A program made the translations under genes and the position numbers. The notes beneath the pieces are model-generated. The model was given only the letters and a program-made list of their open reading frames with translations, ran no database searches and was not told where the DNA came from. Shown here in pieces: positions 34,989-45,087 of a DNA stretch of 64,000 bases; positions within the stretch are counted from its first letter, which is position 1, and each line of letters opens with the position of its first letter. Origin of the DNA: Favolaschia claudopus. Its lineage: Eukaryota; Basidiomycota; Agaricomycetes; Agaricales; Mycenaceae. The stretch is taken from NCBI GenBank assembly GCA_037176885.1, contig JAWWNJ010000131.1, positions 558,001 to 622,000 of the forward strand. Reading direction: 5' to 3'.

Positions 34989-35495
34989 CTGCAGAATATG
35001 GGGATTGAAGTTGCATGAAGGTTAGAAGGAGCGGTGGTTGATGAGTGGGGTGACTCATGAGAACCTCTTACGGCACCTGTTTGGCGTCGGATTATTCGGG
35101 CCGCCGCTCCGCTTCACGGCCCGTCTAAAACCACCATGGTCAGTTCAAAGGGTACCTATCCCTTTCAAACTTCATTAAAATAACAGCAGTAGGCCCGCGC
35201 ACGCGCGGCAGAGCCCACTATCTCAACGCATGCTTGGGAGCAGAGCCTCAATAGTATCTGCCAGAATTGAACTCTCCTCAGCCCGAGAGGGGTTTTGGAG
35301 GTGCTTCAAATGCAATACACGTCTCTTCTTTGTAAACAAATTGGCACAGAGGCAACTTCAATGCAGGTAGAGCCAGAGTACACGCTGACCAGAATGCCAA
35401 GATCCCCGACTAATCCAGTATTGCATCCTTGCGCCGATTTGCCGTTTTCTAATTCGGACTCTGAGTCGACGTAAGCCAAAAGTGAGTGTGGTACA
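34989..35495. other. Region between F-box copy 4 and the Ngaro element
   Basis: No gene seen. It contains a gcgcacgcgcg palindromic tract near 35,199. It is the presumed promoter side of F-box copy 4. Confidence 0.35.
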
Positions 35496-35678
35496 ATCTA
35501 TGAAAGCTTGCGTCCTTCGCAAAAGAGCGGCTGTGAGCCGGCCAGGATGGATTAAACATAATTCGTATATTGATAATGAATGATATTGTATATTGAAATA
35601 AACGGGCGAAAGGATCTGACGGATCCTTTCCGACTCGAAGAAATGTAGCCTGTGGGGAATTCGGTGAGCAAGATACCC
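35496..35678 (-). repeat. Ngaro split direct repeat, 183-bp type, outer copy
   Basis: Identical in length to 35892-36074. It encodes no protein that matters. It forms the 3' end of the element and is separated from the 159-bp copy by 55 bp. Confidence 0.88.
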
Positions 35679-35733
35679 TATAGGCTACCAAAGGTTCTCC
35701 ATAGTCCTTATAATTCTGGGCTGGGAGGGTGGG

Positions 35734-35892
35734 GCAAAAATTATTGCGCAGATGAAACAGAGATTTTGCGGCAAGTCGACGGAGCGGAGCGAGAAAGAGA
35801 ATGAGATCAGTTAGGGGCTCCGGCGACTAACCGCAATCATAGACGGCATTCTGTGACCACACTCATTCTTCATTCAGGTCACAGAATAGATA
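35734..35892 (-). repeat. Ngaro split direct repeat, 159-bp type, inner copy
   Basis: Matches 40957-41115 base for base where compared, from gcaaaaattattgcgcag to acagaatagata. It abuts the inner 183-bp repeat with a one-base overlap at 35892. Confidence 0.88.
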
Positions 35893-36074
35893 TCTATGAA
35901 AGCTTGCGTCCTTCGCAAAAGAGCGGCTGTGAGCCGGCCAGGATGGATTAAACATAATTCGTATATTGATAATGAATGATATTGTATATTGAAATAAACG
36001 GGCGAAAGGATCTGACGGATCCTTTCCGACTCGAAGAAATGTAGCCTGTGGGGAATTCGGTGAGCAAGATACCC
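35892..36074 (-). repeat. Ngaro split direct repeat, 183-bp type, inner copy
   Basis: Partner of 35496-35678. It lies 71 bp downstream of the recombinase stop codon. Confidence 0.88.
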
Positions 36075-36145
36075 GATGATTAGGAGTCTTGCGACGCATC
36101 CTGCGAAGCTGGATTCCCCAGAGCTAGGAGGGAGACTCACTTATA

Positions 36146-37345
36146 TTAGCGCCGTACTTGTGGCATGACAATGCGAAGGAAATTCTCGTGTATTTGCGGG
36201 TTTTCCTGCATGTAAGGCGCCAGAATTTGGGCGTGCTTCCGAAGGTATTGGGTGAAAGATTCGCTTGCCCAGCGACCTTTCACCTTCACAACATCCATAG
36301 GTATGCCGCGGAGGAGATACTCGAGTGTAGACCCGATGCGGATACCGTGCGCCTGCAAAGGCTCTAGCTTGGCTGCTTTAAACGCCTTGCCAAGGCGATC
36401 CAGAAAGGCGGTGCGGGTGAGGGGACGGAAGGAGTTTTGATGTTTGTAAGCGAATAAAGCGGCAGTGGTGTCGGTGGCGTTGACAACGAGGTGATTCTGC
36501 AGGGCGGCTTCTGGGTCAAGCAGGCCGGCTTGCTTGGCCCAGTGGATATGTTCCCCGTGCAAAGCCGTCTTCGTTCGTGGGAGAAAGACATCACGTTGTT
36601 TCAGGCCCTGGCGGTCAACGGCTTCGGAGATGTCCGACCTCTTTACGTGTATTTGAGGATTGAATGATTTCAAAGTCTTGACAGTGAGTTCGCCGGTACG
36701 GGCGGTCCCCCAGAAAAGTGCCATTAGACAACTCCAAACGGCGGCATCGAGGTGTAGGGATAGAGTGAAGTAGGGATGCAAGGTTGAGAGGAGATCAATA
36801 GTGTACGGCTTCCTTGGAGGCCGTTTCGAGGTTGGAGGAGTGAGAGAATTAGACGCCTTCAGTAAAGCATCAAGTTCGAGGTCATTCATCCTCCAGGGAA
36901 CACCATGGAGGATGTGCCACGCGCGCACACCGAAGACGTAGTTGGATATGGTTTTGCCGCTGAGGAAACCGGCGAGCTTTGACACGAAAGCGGCGATGAT
37001 GGTGGGACTAGCGGGAGCGCGATCAGGTTCAGGGATTTGTTTTGAGTCGCAGTAGACATGGTAAGCAAGCAAACCAGAGCCATAGGTTTGAGTCGTGCCC
37101 TCGGACCAGGCGCAGCTAATGACGTCGAAAATTCGCGTCAATTCTGCTTCCGTGATCGGCAGCGTGCGACCATCAACGGAGGCAGATCGCACTTTTGCTG
37201 GCAGCCACTTCTTCAAACGCTCGACCGCTTTGCAATGAGGACGAAGCACGGATGCCAGCGGCCGCATACCAGGTTTGTAGGGATGAGGCCGCCCATTAGT
37301 CCCACCAGCTGATGCGATTGTCGTAGAAATCATACGTGAAGGCAT
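36146..37345 (-). CDS. Ngaro tyrosine recombinase
   Basis: Frame of 399 codons from ATG 37345 to the stop at 36146. It should integrate the circular DNA form of the element. The N-terminal core-binding part has SEGTTQTYGSGLLAYHVYC, and the catalytic half shows all expected residues: Arg in FWGTARTGEL, His-x-x-Arg in HGIRIGS, Trp in VKGRWAS and the nucleophile Tyr in FTQYLRKH. The start overlaps the end of RT-RNase H by 50 nt in another frame, an arrangement known from DIRS-like elements. The same frame also stays open upstream, giving an apparent 1192-residue fusion with RT, but that reading would cut RNase H short. I prefer separate ORFs. Confidence 0.8.
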   Translation of the reverse strand: MPSRMISTTIASAGGTNGRPHPYKPGMRPLASVLRPHCKAVERLKKWLPAKVRSASVDGRTLPITEAELTRIFDVISCAWSEGTTQTYGSGLLAYHVYCDSKQIPEPDRAPASPTIIAAFVSKLAGFLSGKTISNYVFGVRAWHILHGVPWRMNDLELDALLKASNSLTPPTSKRPPRKPYTIDLLSTLHPYFTLSLHLDAAVWSCLMALFWGTARTGELTVKTLKSFNPQIHVKRSDISEAVDRQGLKQRDVFLPRTKTALHGEHIHWAKQAGLLDPEAALQNHLVVNATDTTAALFAYKHQNSFRPLTRTAFLDRLGKAFKAAKLEPLQAHGIRIGSTLEYLLRGIPMDVVKVKGRWASESFTQYLRKHAQILAPYMQENPQIHENFLRIVMPQVRR

Positions 37346-39724
37346 CGAATTTTCCGTTGGCTCGATTCCGATGCTCGGCGTCTGCAGAGTGGTGAGGTTT
37401 AGGAAGGGGTGCAGTTCGGCCGCGCTGGATTTCTTTGGGGGTAAGGGGGGCGTCGAAATCGATGAGATACCTGGTGAGTTCGGCGGGGATGGGTACGGGG
37501 GGAAGGAGGAGATGAATTGGTGGGTATTGACCCCGAGACGGTTTGTCGGCAGGGTTTGAGGAAGTTGAGACGTATCTAGGGCATTGGGAATGGGGCGTTG
37601 AACCGCTTGGTGCGCTTGAGAAACATACCTGGTGTGTACTGTGCACGCTGATTCTGCCAGCAGCTTGTGAATGCGTCTGAAGACGATATTGGTTTCGGGG
37701 TTTTTGCTTCGAGCATTCCACCAGCCTTCAACGACGCCTCGGTTGTCACCGAAGACCTTGATATGGTCTGGAAGAGGTGCGTGCTGGAGTACGGCTCTGA
37801 CAAGGAGCTCAAAACCGACGGCTTCTGCCCAGCCGATGTCTCGTTCGTCAGACGCCCAACCTGGGAGGAGCCTCCAAGCTCGCCATCTGTCACGAAGAAC
37901 GATGGCAATACCGACGCCGGAGCTTGCGTCTGAGAAGGCGAGGACGTCGACGACTTCGCAAGGGCCAGGAATCGATCGCTGCAGGACGGCACGGGAGAGG
38001 ACTGATTCCCACCACTGGAGGTCGCTGCAAATGGACTTGGGAGGGGTACGAGGCATGAAAGGACTGTCGTGGAAGACCCCCAGCATGCGCTCCATGTTTG
38101 TAAGGTAAGCTCGTCCCTCGGGAATAATTCTGCAAGTGTGAAGGAGCTTTCCATACAGACTTTCGAGCTCGTTAAGAACATGTTCCCGCTTTGAGCGCCA
38201 AGCTGCGATGGCCGCCAGATATTTCGTCTTCTTCTCAACTGGTAGTGCGACCGTGCGGTTGGTGAGATTCCACAGGAAACCCGTGAACGGGAACTCGGGG
38301 GAAAACGGTACGTCCTTCTCGACATTCCAGGTGATTCCCAAATGTTCTGAGAAGCGATTGATGTCGTCGATATTATAGGTGAAGTGGGCGTCGTGAACGG
38401 AGCGGGGAGATTGGTTGGATAGATCGATGATGGGGAACGACATGTCTTCGTCAAATTCGGAGATGCGATTGTCAGGTAGGATTTCTCCCCCGTACCAGAG
38501 ATGACCCCCCGTATGATGGACACCTCCCCTTGCAGCAATCCGCTTCGCACATTCAGCGCGCACGATGTTGAACTGCTGCAAGTGTTCGCGCAGGAAGCGG
38601 AGGAAGGCGTGGTCATCGACCCATTTTGATAACGGGCCAATTCCCTTCCAGCGGAATAAATCGGCTTGCGCGTCGCCAACGATACCGTAGACACCACAAC
38701 CCGAAGATGCTCCGAACGCGACGGAAAAATCAAGAGCGAAGTCGTCGTTGTCGGTGAGACGGATGACGGCGGCAGGCCATTGTGAAGGAGCCAACGGTGC
38801 ACGCCGGTAAGCTTCCGATATGTCCCTGCAAGCTCCTTCTGATCCTGGGGGTAGACGGTGGCAGGTGAAGGAGAATGCGTTGAATGTTCCCCAATAGCAA
38901 GGGAAAGTGTCGGAATCGATGGTGGAATTAATAGAGACGTGGGTATCAGTTGGTGTACGAGGATAAGAAAAATTCTGAACGAGTCGTTGTTTACAAGGAT
39001 TGTGGGGTTTCGGAACCAGGGATAAGGGAGAGGACTGGAAAGGGCCAACGAGGGATTCGACGACGGATTGTGTGAGTGGGCCCATGTAGCGATTGGATTC
39101 AAGCTCGTGTTTGACAATGCGGGCAAACTCTGCAGCGTGAATACGCATAGTTGGGCTATTAAGTGGACATTGCGTGTGGAGAATGACGGGAAAACCAGCA
39201 TCAAAGCCGTGTTGTAAGGATGAAGGAAGGTGCGGGTATCGCTTAATGAGACCGGACTGCGTGAGCGCGTCGCGCCAGGCGCCATGCTTGAGAGGAGTGA
39301 CAGCGTATTTAGCTCTCTGCGCGAGAGCATTCCTGAGCGCTGTGACGTCTTCCACAGCCCGAACATTCGTGGATGTGGGAGTGCTGTCGGTTGCAGCCCT
39401 GAGGTCGGTTGAAACCGAGACAGACGAACTCTCCCGCCGGGTTGACAAGTCTGGAGTCGGCATCGCGCTGGACACGCGCCGGCGTTTTCTTGTCCCAGAG
39501 AACGGTGCTCTTGCAGGCTCCAACATTGTGTTTGTGGCGCCCGAGGCATATGGCGCAGGCCGGCAGCGCTTCCCGTCCCGCGCCTCCGCGAAAAGACTGA
39601 TTTCCGCGTCTGGGGGACGCAGAACGCCCACGGTCGCGGCGTTGACGCCTTTCGGGTGATGCGGATCTGCCTCTGGCTGCGGTTCGGTGGGACCGTGTAT
39701 TGGAATCAGCCTATGGTTTGACAT
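37296..39724 (-). CDS. Ngaro reverse transcriptase-RNase H (two exons)
   Basis: Exons 37629-39724 and 37296-37575, with intron 37576-37628 (53 nt, GTATGT to CCCTAG); total 2,376 nt, 791 residues. RT motifs: RLVQNFSYP, RDISEAYRRAPLAPSQWPA (catalytic Asp), FGASSGCGVYGIV and KWVDDHAFLRF (Asp pair). RNase H: AFSDASSGVGIA, WAEAVGFELL, FGDNRGVVEGW, and after the intron SSNPADKPSRG, the last catalytic block. Without splicing the frame reads into a proline-rich stretch with no NPAD block, which is why the intron is believed. The ATG at 39724 lies inside the gag intron, so the true start may be lower down. Confidence 0.8.
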
Positions 39725-40951
39725 GATTTTTACGCGTGAATGGTTCGCGATTTGGGTGATTACACGTGGATGGTTCGTGTTGGTGGCATTTACGCGTGGA
39801 TGGTTCGCGTTTGGATGATTTTACGTTCGAGATTTGAATGAATTGCGCGTGAATGGTTCGCGATTGGAGAATGAAGAATTGAATTGGATTACGCGTGAAT
39901 GGTTCGCGTTGGGGAAGATTACACCTGTATGGTTCGTGTTTAAATGTATTACGCGTGCATGATTCGCGTTGGGAGTGATTTATTTTGGAGAAAAAGTTGG
40001 AGTGAGATTGAGATTTGAACAATAAATAGAGCAAATCAGCGAAAGCTCGGCGAACGATATAAATCGCAAAACACGCACCGTATCAAACTTATCGAGTTGC
40101 ATTCTATCCAGCAACTCGTGCCGGACCGTCCGGAGCAGGTCCTCGTTAATGTTGGCGATGTTGAAAAAGGTACCGAGCTTGAGCTGGTCATGCCATTCGC
40201 GTCGTACACGAGCTTGGAAAAGGAGGAGGGTTTTTTCTCCGTGAGGTTCGTGGCGCATGACGTGATTGTCAAGGTTGTAGAAGAACTGAGCGAGCGCCAT
40301 CACGTAGTCCTTGGGCCATTTCGCAGTTTCCATTTCCTTGACGAGCAGGGTTTTGGCGGCAGACATCTCGGACCAGGTGAGATTCTCGTCAAGAATGACT
40401 TTGTCGGAGGGCTTCGAAACGGAAACAGGAGCGAGAGCGAGCACATCGTCGGCGCGGGTGATGCCGAAGGTGTCGTCAGATGCTACACCGCGGTTGGACT
40501 TTGCTGCGTCCATGCATCCCGCGTAGGTGAAATACCAAAGCTCGATGTATTCGTATGCGGAGACTTTCTTCTTGGCGAAAGGGGAAGGGCGGGGTGAAAG
40601 GATGCTCGGAGCACGAGCGTTAGCATCGAAAACAGGTAGCTTAGGTTTCTTCTTCTCGGCTTCCTTTTTCTCAGCCTCGTCTTCTTTTTCCTTCTCCAGC
40701 CTAAGTCGCTCTTGTTCCTCGCGGGCCTGCCGATTGGCTTCCTCTCTAGTCTGCTGCTCTTCAAGCAATTGAGTAGCCCAGATATCCTTCCTAGCTTGGT
40801 GGTCCAGGTTCCAAGAGGCAGCCATTTTCTGCGCGGCCTCATCCTCAGAGATGCTCAGCCCCTGAGCAAGCTGCGAGCGAAGATTTCGGTGGGAGTCGAG
40901 GGTGAAATCGGGGCAGGTTTCCAAGTTGGGATCCAGAGTAAGGATAGGCAT
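39309..40951 (-). CDS. Ngaro gag-like protein (two exons)
   Basis: Exon 1 40079-40951 (ATG 40951, MPILTLDPN) and exon 2 39309-39710, joined across a 368-nt intron (ACG|GTGCGT to CATAG|GCT, phase 0): 424 residues. Exon 1 has a Glu/Lys-rich coiled-coil stretch (EEANRQAREEQERLRLEKEK) and the capsid-like part (YIELWYFTYAGC, MALAQFFYNLDNH). Exon 2 has a basic Arg/Ser region, then ACAICLGRHKHNVGAC and RPQGCNRQHSHIHECSGCG, zinc-binding motifs usual in fungal gag of this group, ending CSRAES. Exon 2 lies wholly inside the RT ORF in another frame. It would package the element RNA. Confidence 0.78.
39715..39985 (-). repeat. Degenerate minisatellite inside the gag intron
   Basis: About eight imperfect copies of ttacgcgtgaatggttcgcg, spaced some 28-45 bp apart. 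It fills most of the 39711-40078 intron. Translated in one frame it gives REPFTRN-like repeats, but these are a by-product if the intron is real. Confidence 0.75.
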
Positions 40952-40956
40952 GAGGT

Positions 40957-41115
40957 GCAAAAATTATTGCGCAGATGAAACAGAGATTTTGCGGCAAGTC
41001 GACGGAGCGGAGCGAGAAAGAGAATGAGATCAGTTAGGGGCTCCGGCGACTAACCGCAATCATAGACGGCATTCTGTGACCACACTCATTCTTCATTCAG
41101 GTCACAGAATAGATA
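40957..41115 (-). repeat. Ngaro split direct repeat, 159-bp type, 5' terminal copy
   Basis: Partner of 35734-35892. It ends 5 bp before the gag ATG (40951), so it forms almost the whole 5' leader and should contain the promoter. Confidence 0.88.
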
Positions 41116-43117
41116 CTTGTAACTTTAATTTAGTTCAACACAGCCTACGAGTAAGACTGAACCCCTTGAGCTGCGATGATGTACTAAACAAATTAGGAGA
41201 TCTGGAAGTGGGAGGATGAACGAGGAAAAAGGGAGCGACACACCTGTCAACCAATATGGTCGCTCCGAAGACATAGCCACTCGACAAGCCTTGCCTGAAG
41301 CTCGCTCGGTCGACGTATTCACGTCGACCAGCTCTCATCAGGCGGGCCAAACAAGCTAAAACTTGTAGTAAGTACAGTAGAATTTGAGAAGCAAAATAAT
41401 TGTTAGATCCAGGGGAAAAGTTTTCCGGTTCAATCATCACATATAGGCCCGCGAGTGGATGAAGGTCAAGGAGCCTGAGGCTGCAGTAAAAAATAGAAAA
41501 AAGAGGAGGCCTAGAAATAGAAAAGAGTTGACGCAAAAACGGAGCGGAGAAAGTGGTTGTGGGTGCGGAAACAGAATTCAAGGAGAGGGGAGATCGCCCG
41601 TTGATGGTAATGGATATGGAAGATTGCTACTAGAAACAGACGGCAAGACTTTTAAAGGAGCGCGCGTTATGACTCCAAACAAGTCCTTGCCCGCTGATGT
41701 CGATGAAACGAAGTTGAGGAGATCAGCACAAAATGGTGTTCATTTGACTCACTTTCACGCTGCGCAATCAGAACGCAGACTGACTCGCAGCATACTATGA
41801 GTCGACAGCAAAAGGTTTTAGGCAACGTGACCGCGTTCACAAGAGCGTGAGAAGAAAGAACCGCGAAAGGAAAATTTATGATGGCGGGCCGGCGCTGGAC
41901 CGGTTCCCATCTGATCTCTCGCCATTTTACTGATTGGGCGCACCCCAAAACCCACTCTAGATAGTGGGTATATTCTTCTACTATACCGGTCTCAATAGAG
42001 TGTATTGTACAGCTCTCGAAAGACTCGTCGCTTTTCCATGTCTTGAGGTATAAGTAAAAAATTTAAATTCAAAGCATCCCACTACTTGCCGACCACATCC
42101 ATCTGTTCAATGTTACCGAATGGTGGAGGCTAAGAGAAATATCTGGAACCTCACTAAACAACACATGCTGATACTTCGTTGAACCAGACAAATTTAGTTT
42201 GGGTGCTTGGATCTTCGTGGCGGATACATCATACTGCTTATCAACCTCCATGCACCCGAGGTGAATCAGGAGATTAATATCATCGCCTTGCTCGCGCTGC
42301 TCTCGTTAAAATGCTCGGAAAGCCGAACATATCCGCGCCAATCGTCAGGAAAAATTCGTCCCTCGCAATGTTATCCGGAAATTTGCTCTAGTCTTCGACT
42401 TTCGCCTCAAGTTGGTCTTTTCTTCTGAGTAGGATGCTATGCACGAATAAATGGACAAAGTATACAGTACCTACTCGAAATGTACAAACTGACCTCCGCA
42501 CAAGGGTTCAACCTAAAGTTGGCCAGTCATCGGATCAAATCAATCAATGATCTGCCCTGCCGATGCGCGCCGAGCAATGCCGACCAATGTTCAAATCAGC
42601 GCCACGAAAGGGAGAACCCAACATGAAGGCCAGAGTGTGGACGGTAAGCAAGCAAACAACCAGCATTGCGTGCCACCGAAAAGTCCAAGACAGCAAGGCA
42701 AATCCGAAAATTCAGTTGGTGCTGTACGATAGATGCAGAGATTCAGCTTAATTTCATTCGACAAAAAGCAATGCTGTAAGTAGTGTATAGGTCCAAAGTC
42801 CGCGTTCAAGAAAGTAGGTAAGCATGCTAGATCAATGACGAGGGATATCGCAGTACTAAGTAACGTAGAAAAAACTTTATGCGAAAGAGGTGGGATGAGG
42901 TTCAAAAAGGGAAGGAGCCGTGGCTATTGGTTCGCTTCGCAGGTACGTACTCTATGCAAGTAAAGTTTCTAGAAAGACGTATGCAATCACGTAGGTAAGT
43001 AAGCAAATAAGAGAAACAAAGAACTCGCGGCACGGATTCGCAGTGACAGCAGCTGCGGCGGCGGCGCTTCATTCGCCTCCAAATCCAAACCTCTTCGCTT
43101 TCCCCGACGCGCGACGA
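41116..43117. other. Gene-poor region
   Basis: No convincing gene on either strand. The frames present are short, lack splice-supported continuity and have no recognisable motifs. Confidence 0.4.
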
Positions 43118-44740
43118 CTAGCACCCCGGCATCGCATGCGAATGTCCAAGAAACCTAAGCATATCCCCCTCAAGCACATACCTCTCCTTCTCCCGCGCCG
43201 CCAGCGCACTCGCCGCCCTCACCACCTCCCCCGTATCGAAATCCTCATGCTTATCCGTCGGCATCGCCGCGTTCAGATACGTTAGCAGCGCAGAGACAGC
43301 CATATCGTCGCTCGCTTCGTAGGTCGTGCGGAAGAGATAATCGACGGAGGCGAAGATAAAGTTGCGGCTAGGGTAGACGTTGATCAGCGGCTGGCGAGAT
43401 AAGGAGAAGGAAAAGGAAGACTAGTCGAAGGAAGAAATGGAGGATCCGACTCACCGACCACCAGGCGAATCCAAATCCGCCAAACTCGCCGGCACCGCCC
43501 TCCGCAAAATGACACTCGCATTCTGACCACCATTTTGCGCGCCATGACCATGATGATACCCATTCGCGACGCCATTAGTCGGGCCATGATTATTGCCGTT
43601 GCCATTGTGGAACCCCCTCGTCGGCGTCGCCCCCTCCGACTCCATATAGGAATCCCCATCCGCATCAACGTCATCCGTCCCCTCCGCATCTGCGTCCTCG
43701 CTCTGACTCTGCTGCTGCTGCGTCGACGTCGACGGCTGACTGTGCGGGTGTCCTTGAGGATGGGGATGGGGATGGGGGTACGGATGCCCGTGCGCATGAG
43801 GATGAGGATGACCAGGAGGAGGCGGCGCCCACATTCCCGGATGCGGGAGCAGCGGACGCGCAGACGACGCAGCGGCGTAGCCGGCGGGAATCGCGCGTGG
43901 CGGGTGAGGAGCGTGGGCGGGCGCGACACGATGGCGGTGGAGCGCTCGGGACGCTTCGGGATTAGAGGTCCCTACGAGGGCGGCGACACCTTCTTCCGAT
44001 TCGGGTTCGTCTCCGTCTTCAATCGAGTCTTGACGGCGCAGCGATGGGTTGGATGGAGGGCCAGAGCGTTTGGCGGATGGATTTTTCAAAGCAGCGATCT
44101 CGCTGGCCTTTTGTGCCCGACGTTGACTGCAAGAAATGTATGCAGTCAGTATCAGAACATTCGATACTCGGCAGCGAACGAAGAAAGAAAGAATGGGAAG
44201 AAACCGGTTGCATGAAAGGAAGGACAAGCAGAGGAAACGAATGAAAAAAAAAGATATAAATAAAGATCATACTCACTATCTCGCCAAACACTTGCCCCGA
44301 TGCTGCAGCCACGGATACGCACAATAGCTACTATCCTGCCGCAACTGCACCCACTTCGTACACAAGCTGCAAAACACACGGTTCGGCTCGACCTCGCGGA
44401 TCAAGAGGTCCGCACGAAGGGTCGCTGCTCGCTGCTCGGCATTGCGTCGGCGAGATTCGTGCGGGGCGGCGTAATTGGTGGGAGAGAGGTCGAGGATGAG
44501 ATGCGGAGCGTCGGGGTGGGGCAGACGAGTGGGGCTAGAGGGTGGGTATGCAGAAGAAGGATGAAGTTGGGCAGGAGCAGAGAGAGAAGGGTGGTTCGGG
44601 GAGGGAGGTGGATTTATGAGAGGACTGCCATGTGGATTATTCGAGTCTTCAGGTGAGGGGAGAGGACGCAGAGCCCGAGGTGGTGCGGTAGTAGACGTCA
44701 GGACGGGCTTGCGGTCTTCGGATGAGGTCGCTTCAGCCAT
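43118..44740 (-). CDS. Protein with one Cys2-His-Cys domain (paralogue of the next gene)
   Basis: Exons 44277-44740, 43455-44126 and 43118-43390 (ATG 44740). Exon 1 is proline/serine-rich and then carries FCSLCTKWVQLRQDSSYCAY, W-x2-H and the final Cys in GKCLAR: pattern C-x2-C, W, H-x3-C. Exon 2 is low complexity (His/Pro repeats GHPHPHAHGHPYPHPHPHP, poly-Gln, acidic EDADAEGTDDVDADGDS). Exon 3 is conserved-looking (FIFASVDYLFRTTYEASDD, HEDFDTGEVVRAASALAARE). The exon 2/3 junction is one base out: the good donor CG|GTGAGT gives a stop in exon 3, so there is an indel or another splice choice there. Nuclear role is a guess from the domain and low-complexity layout. Confidence 0.6.
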
Positions 44741-45087
44741 GGCAGCCGCGCTAGCGTTAGCACTGAGAAAAAGAAAGAGGTAGAGGTTAGTATCGGTTCG
44801 TGAAAGATGAGAGGAGATGAACGAAGAAAAGTCTGTATGGGAGGAATGAAGAAAAAGATTCTGGGTTCGCGATGGGGTCGGAGCGAAGAACTAACGAACG
44901 AAAGAGCAAGTCAAGCCCAGGCGTCGTCCATAAGTAGCCCAAGCAAGGAAGAAAACACTACCGTAAGGAGAAAGCGAAAGGAAGATTGAGAATGGAGCGA
45001 TGAATTTGAAAGAAGGAAGATGCGGAGTGTCACACATAAATTAGTATGACATCGAATCGCGAATGCGACACAAACTTGGGCGACACT

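Larger units (their letters stand above)
35496..41115 (-). mobile_element. Ngaro-type (DIRS order) tyrosine-recombinase retrotransposon
   Basis: A 5,620-bp element on the minus strand with gag, RT-RNase H and tyrosine recombinase. The ends are split direct repeats, diagnostic for Ngaro: read on the minus strand, 159 bp (40957-41115), coding region, 183 bp (35892-36074), the same 159 bp (35734-35892), 55 bp, then the same 183 bp (35496-35678). Both repeat pairs have equal lengths and look identical where compared, so insertion is recent. There is no integrase or aspartic protease. The element should move through a circular intermediate inserted by the recombinase, leaving no target duplication, and none is seen. 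Confidence 0.9.

Noticed and set aside
36146..37345. Captain-type tyrosine recombinase of a Starship element
   Set aside because: It is encoded next to RT-RNase H and gag between split direct repeats, which identifies Ngaro.
37576..39549. A 657-codon minus-strand frame inside the Ngaro RT
   Set aside because: Shadow frame of the RT ORF; it has none of the RT or gag motifs beyond a few shared residues and the real proteins use the other two frames.
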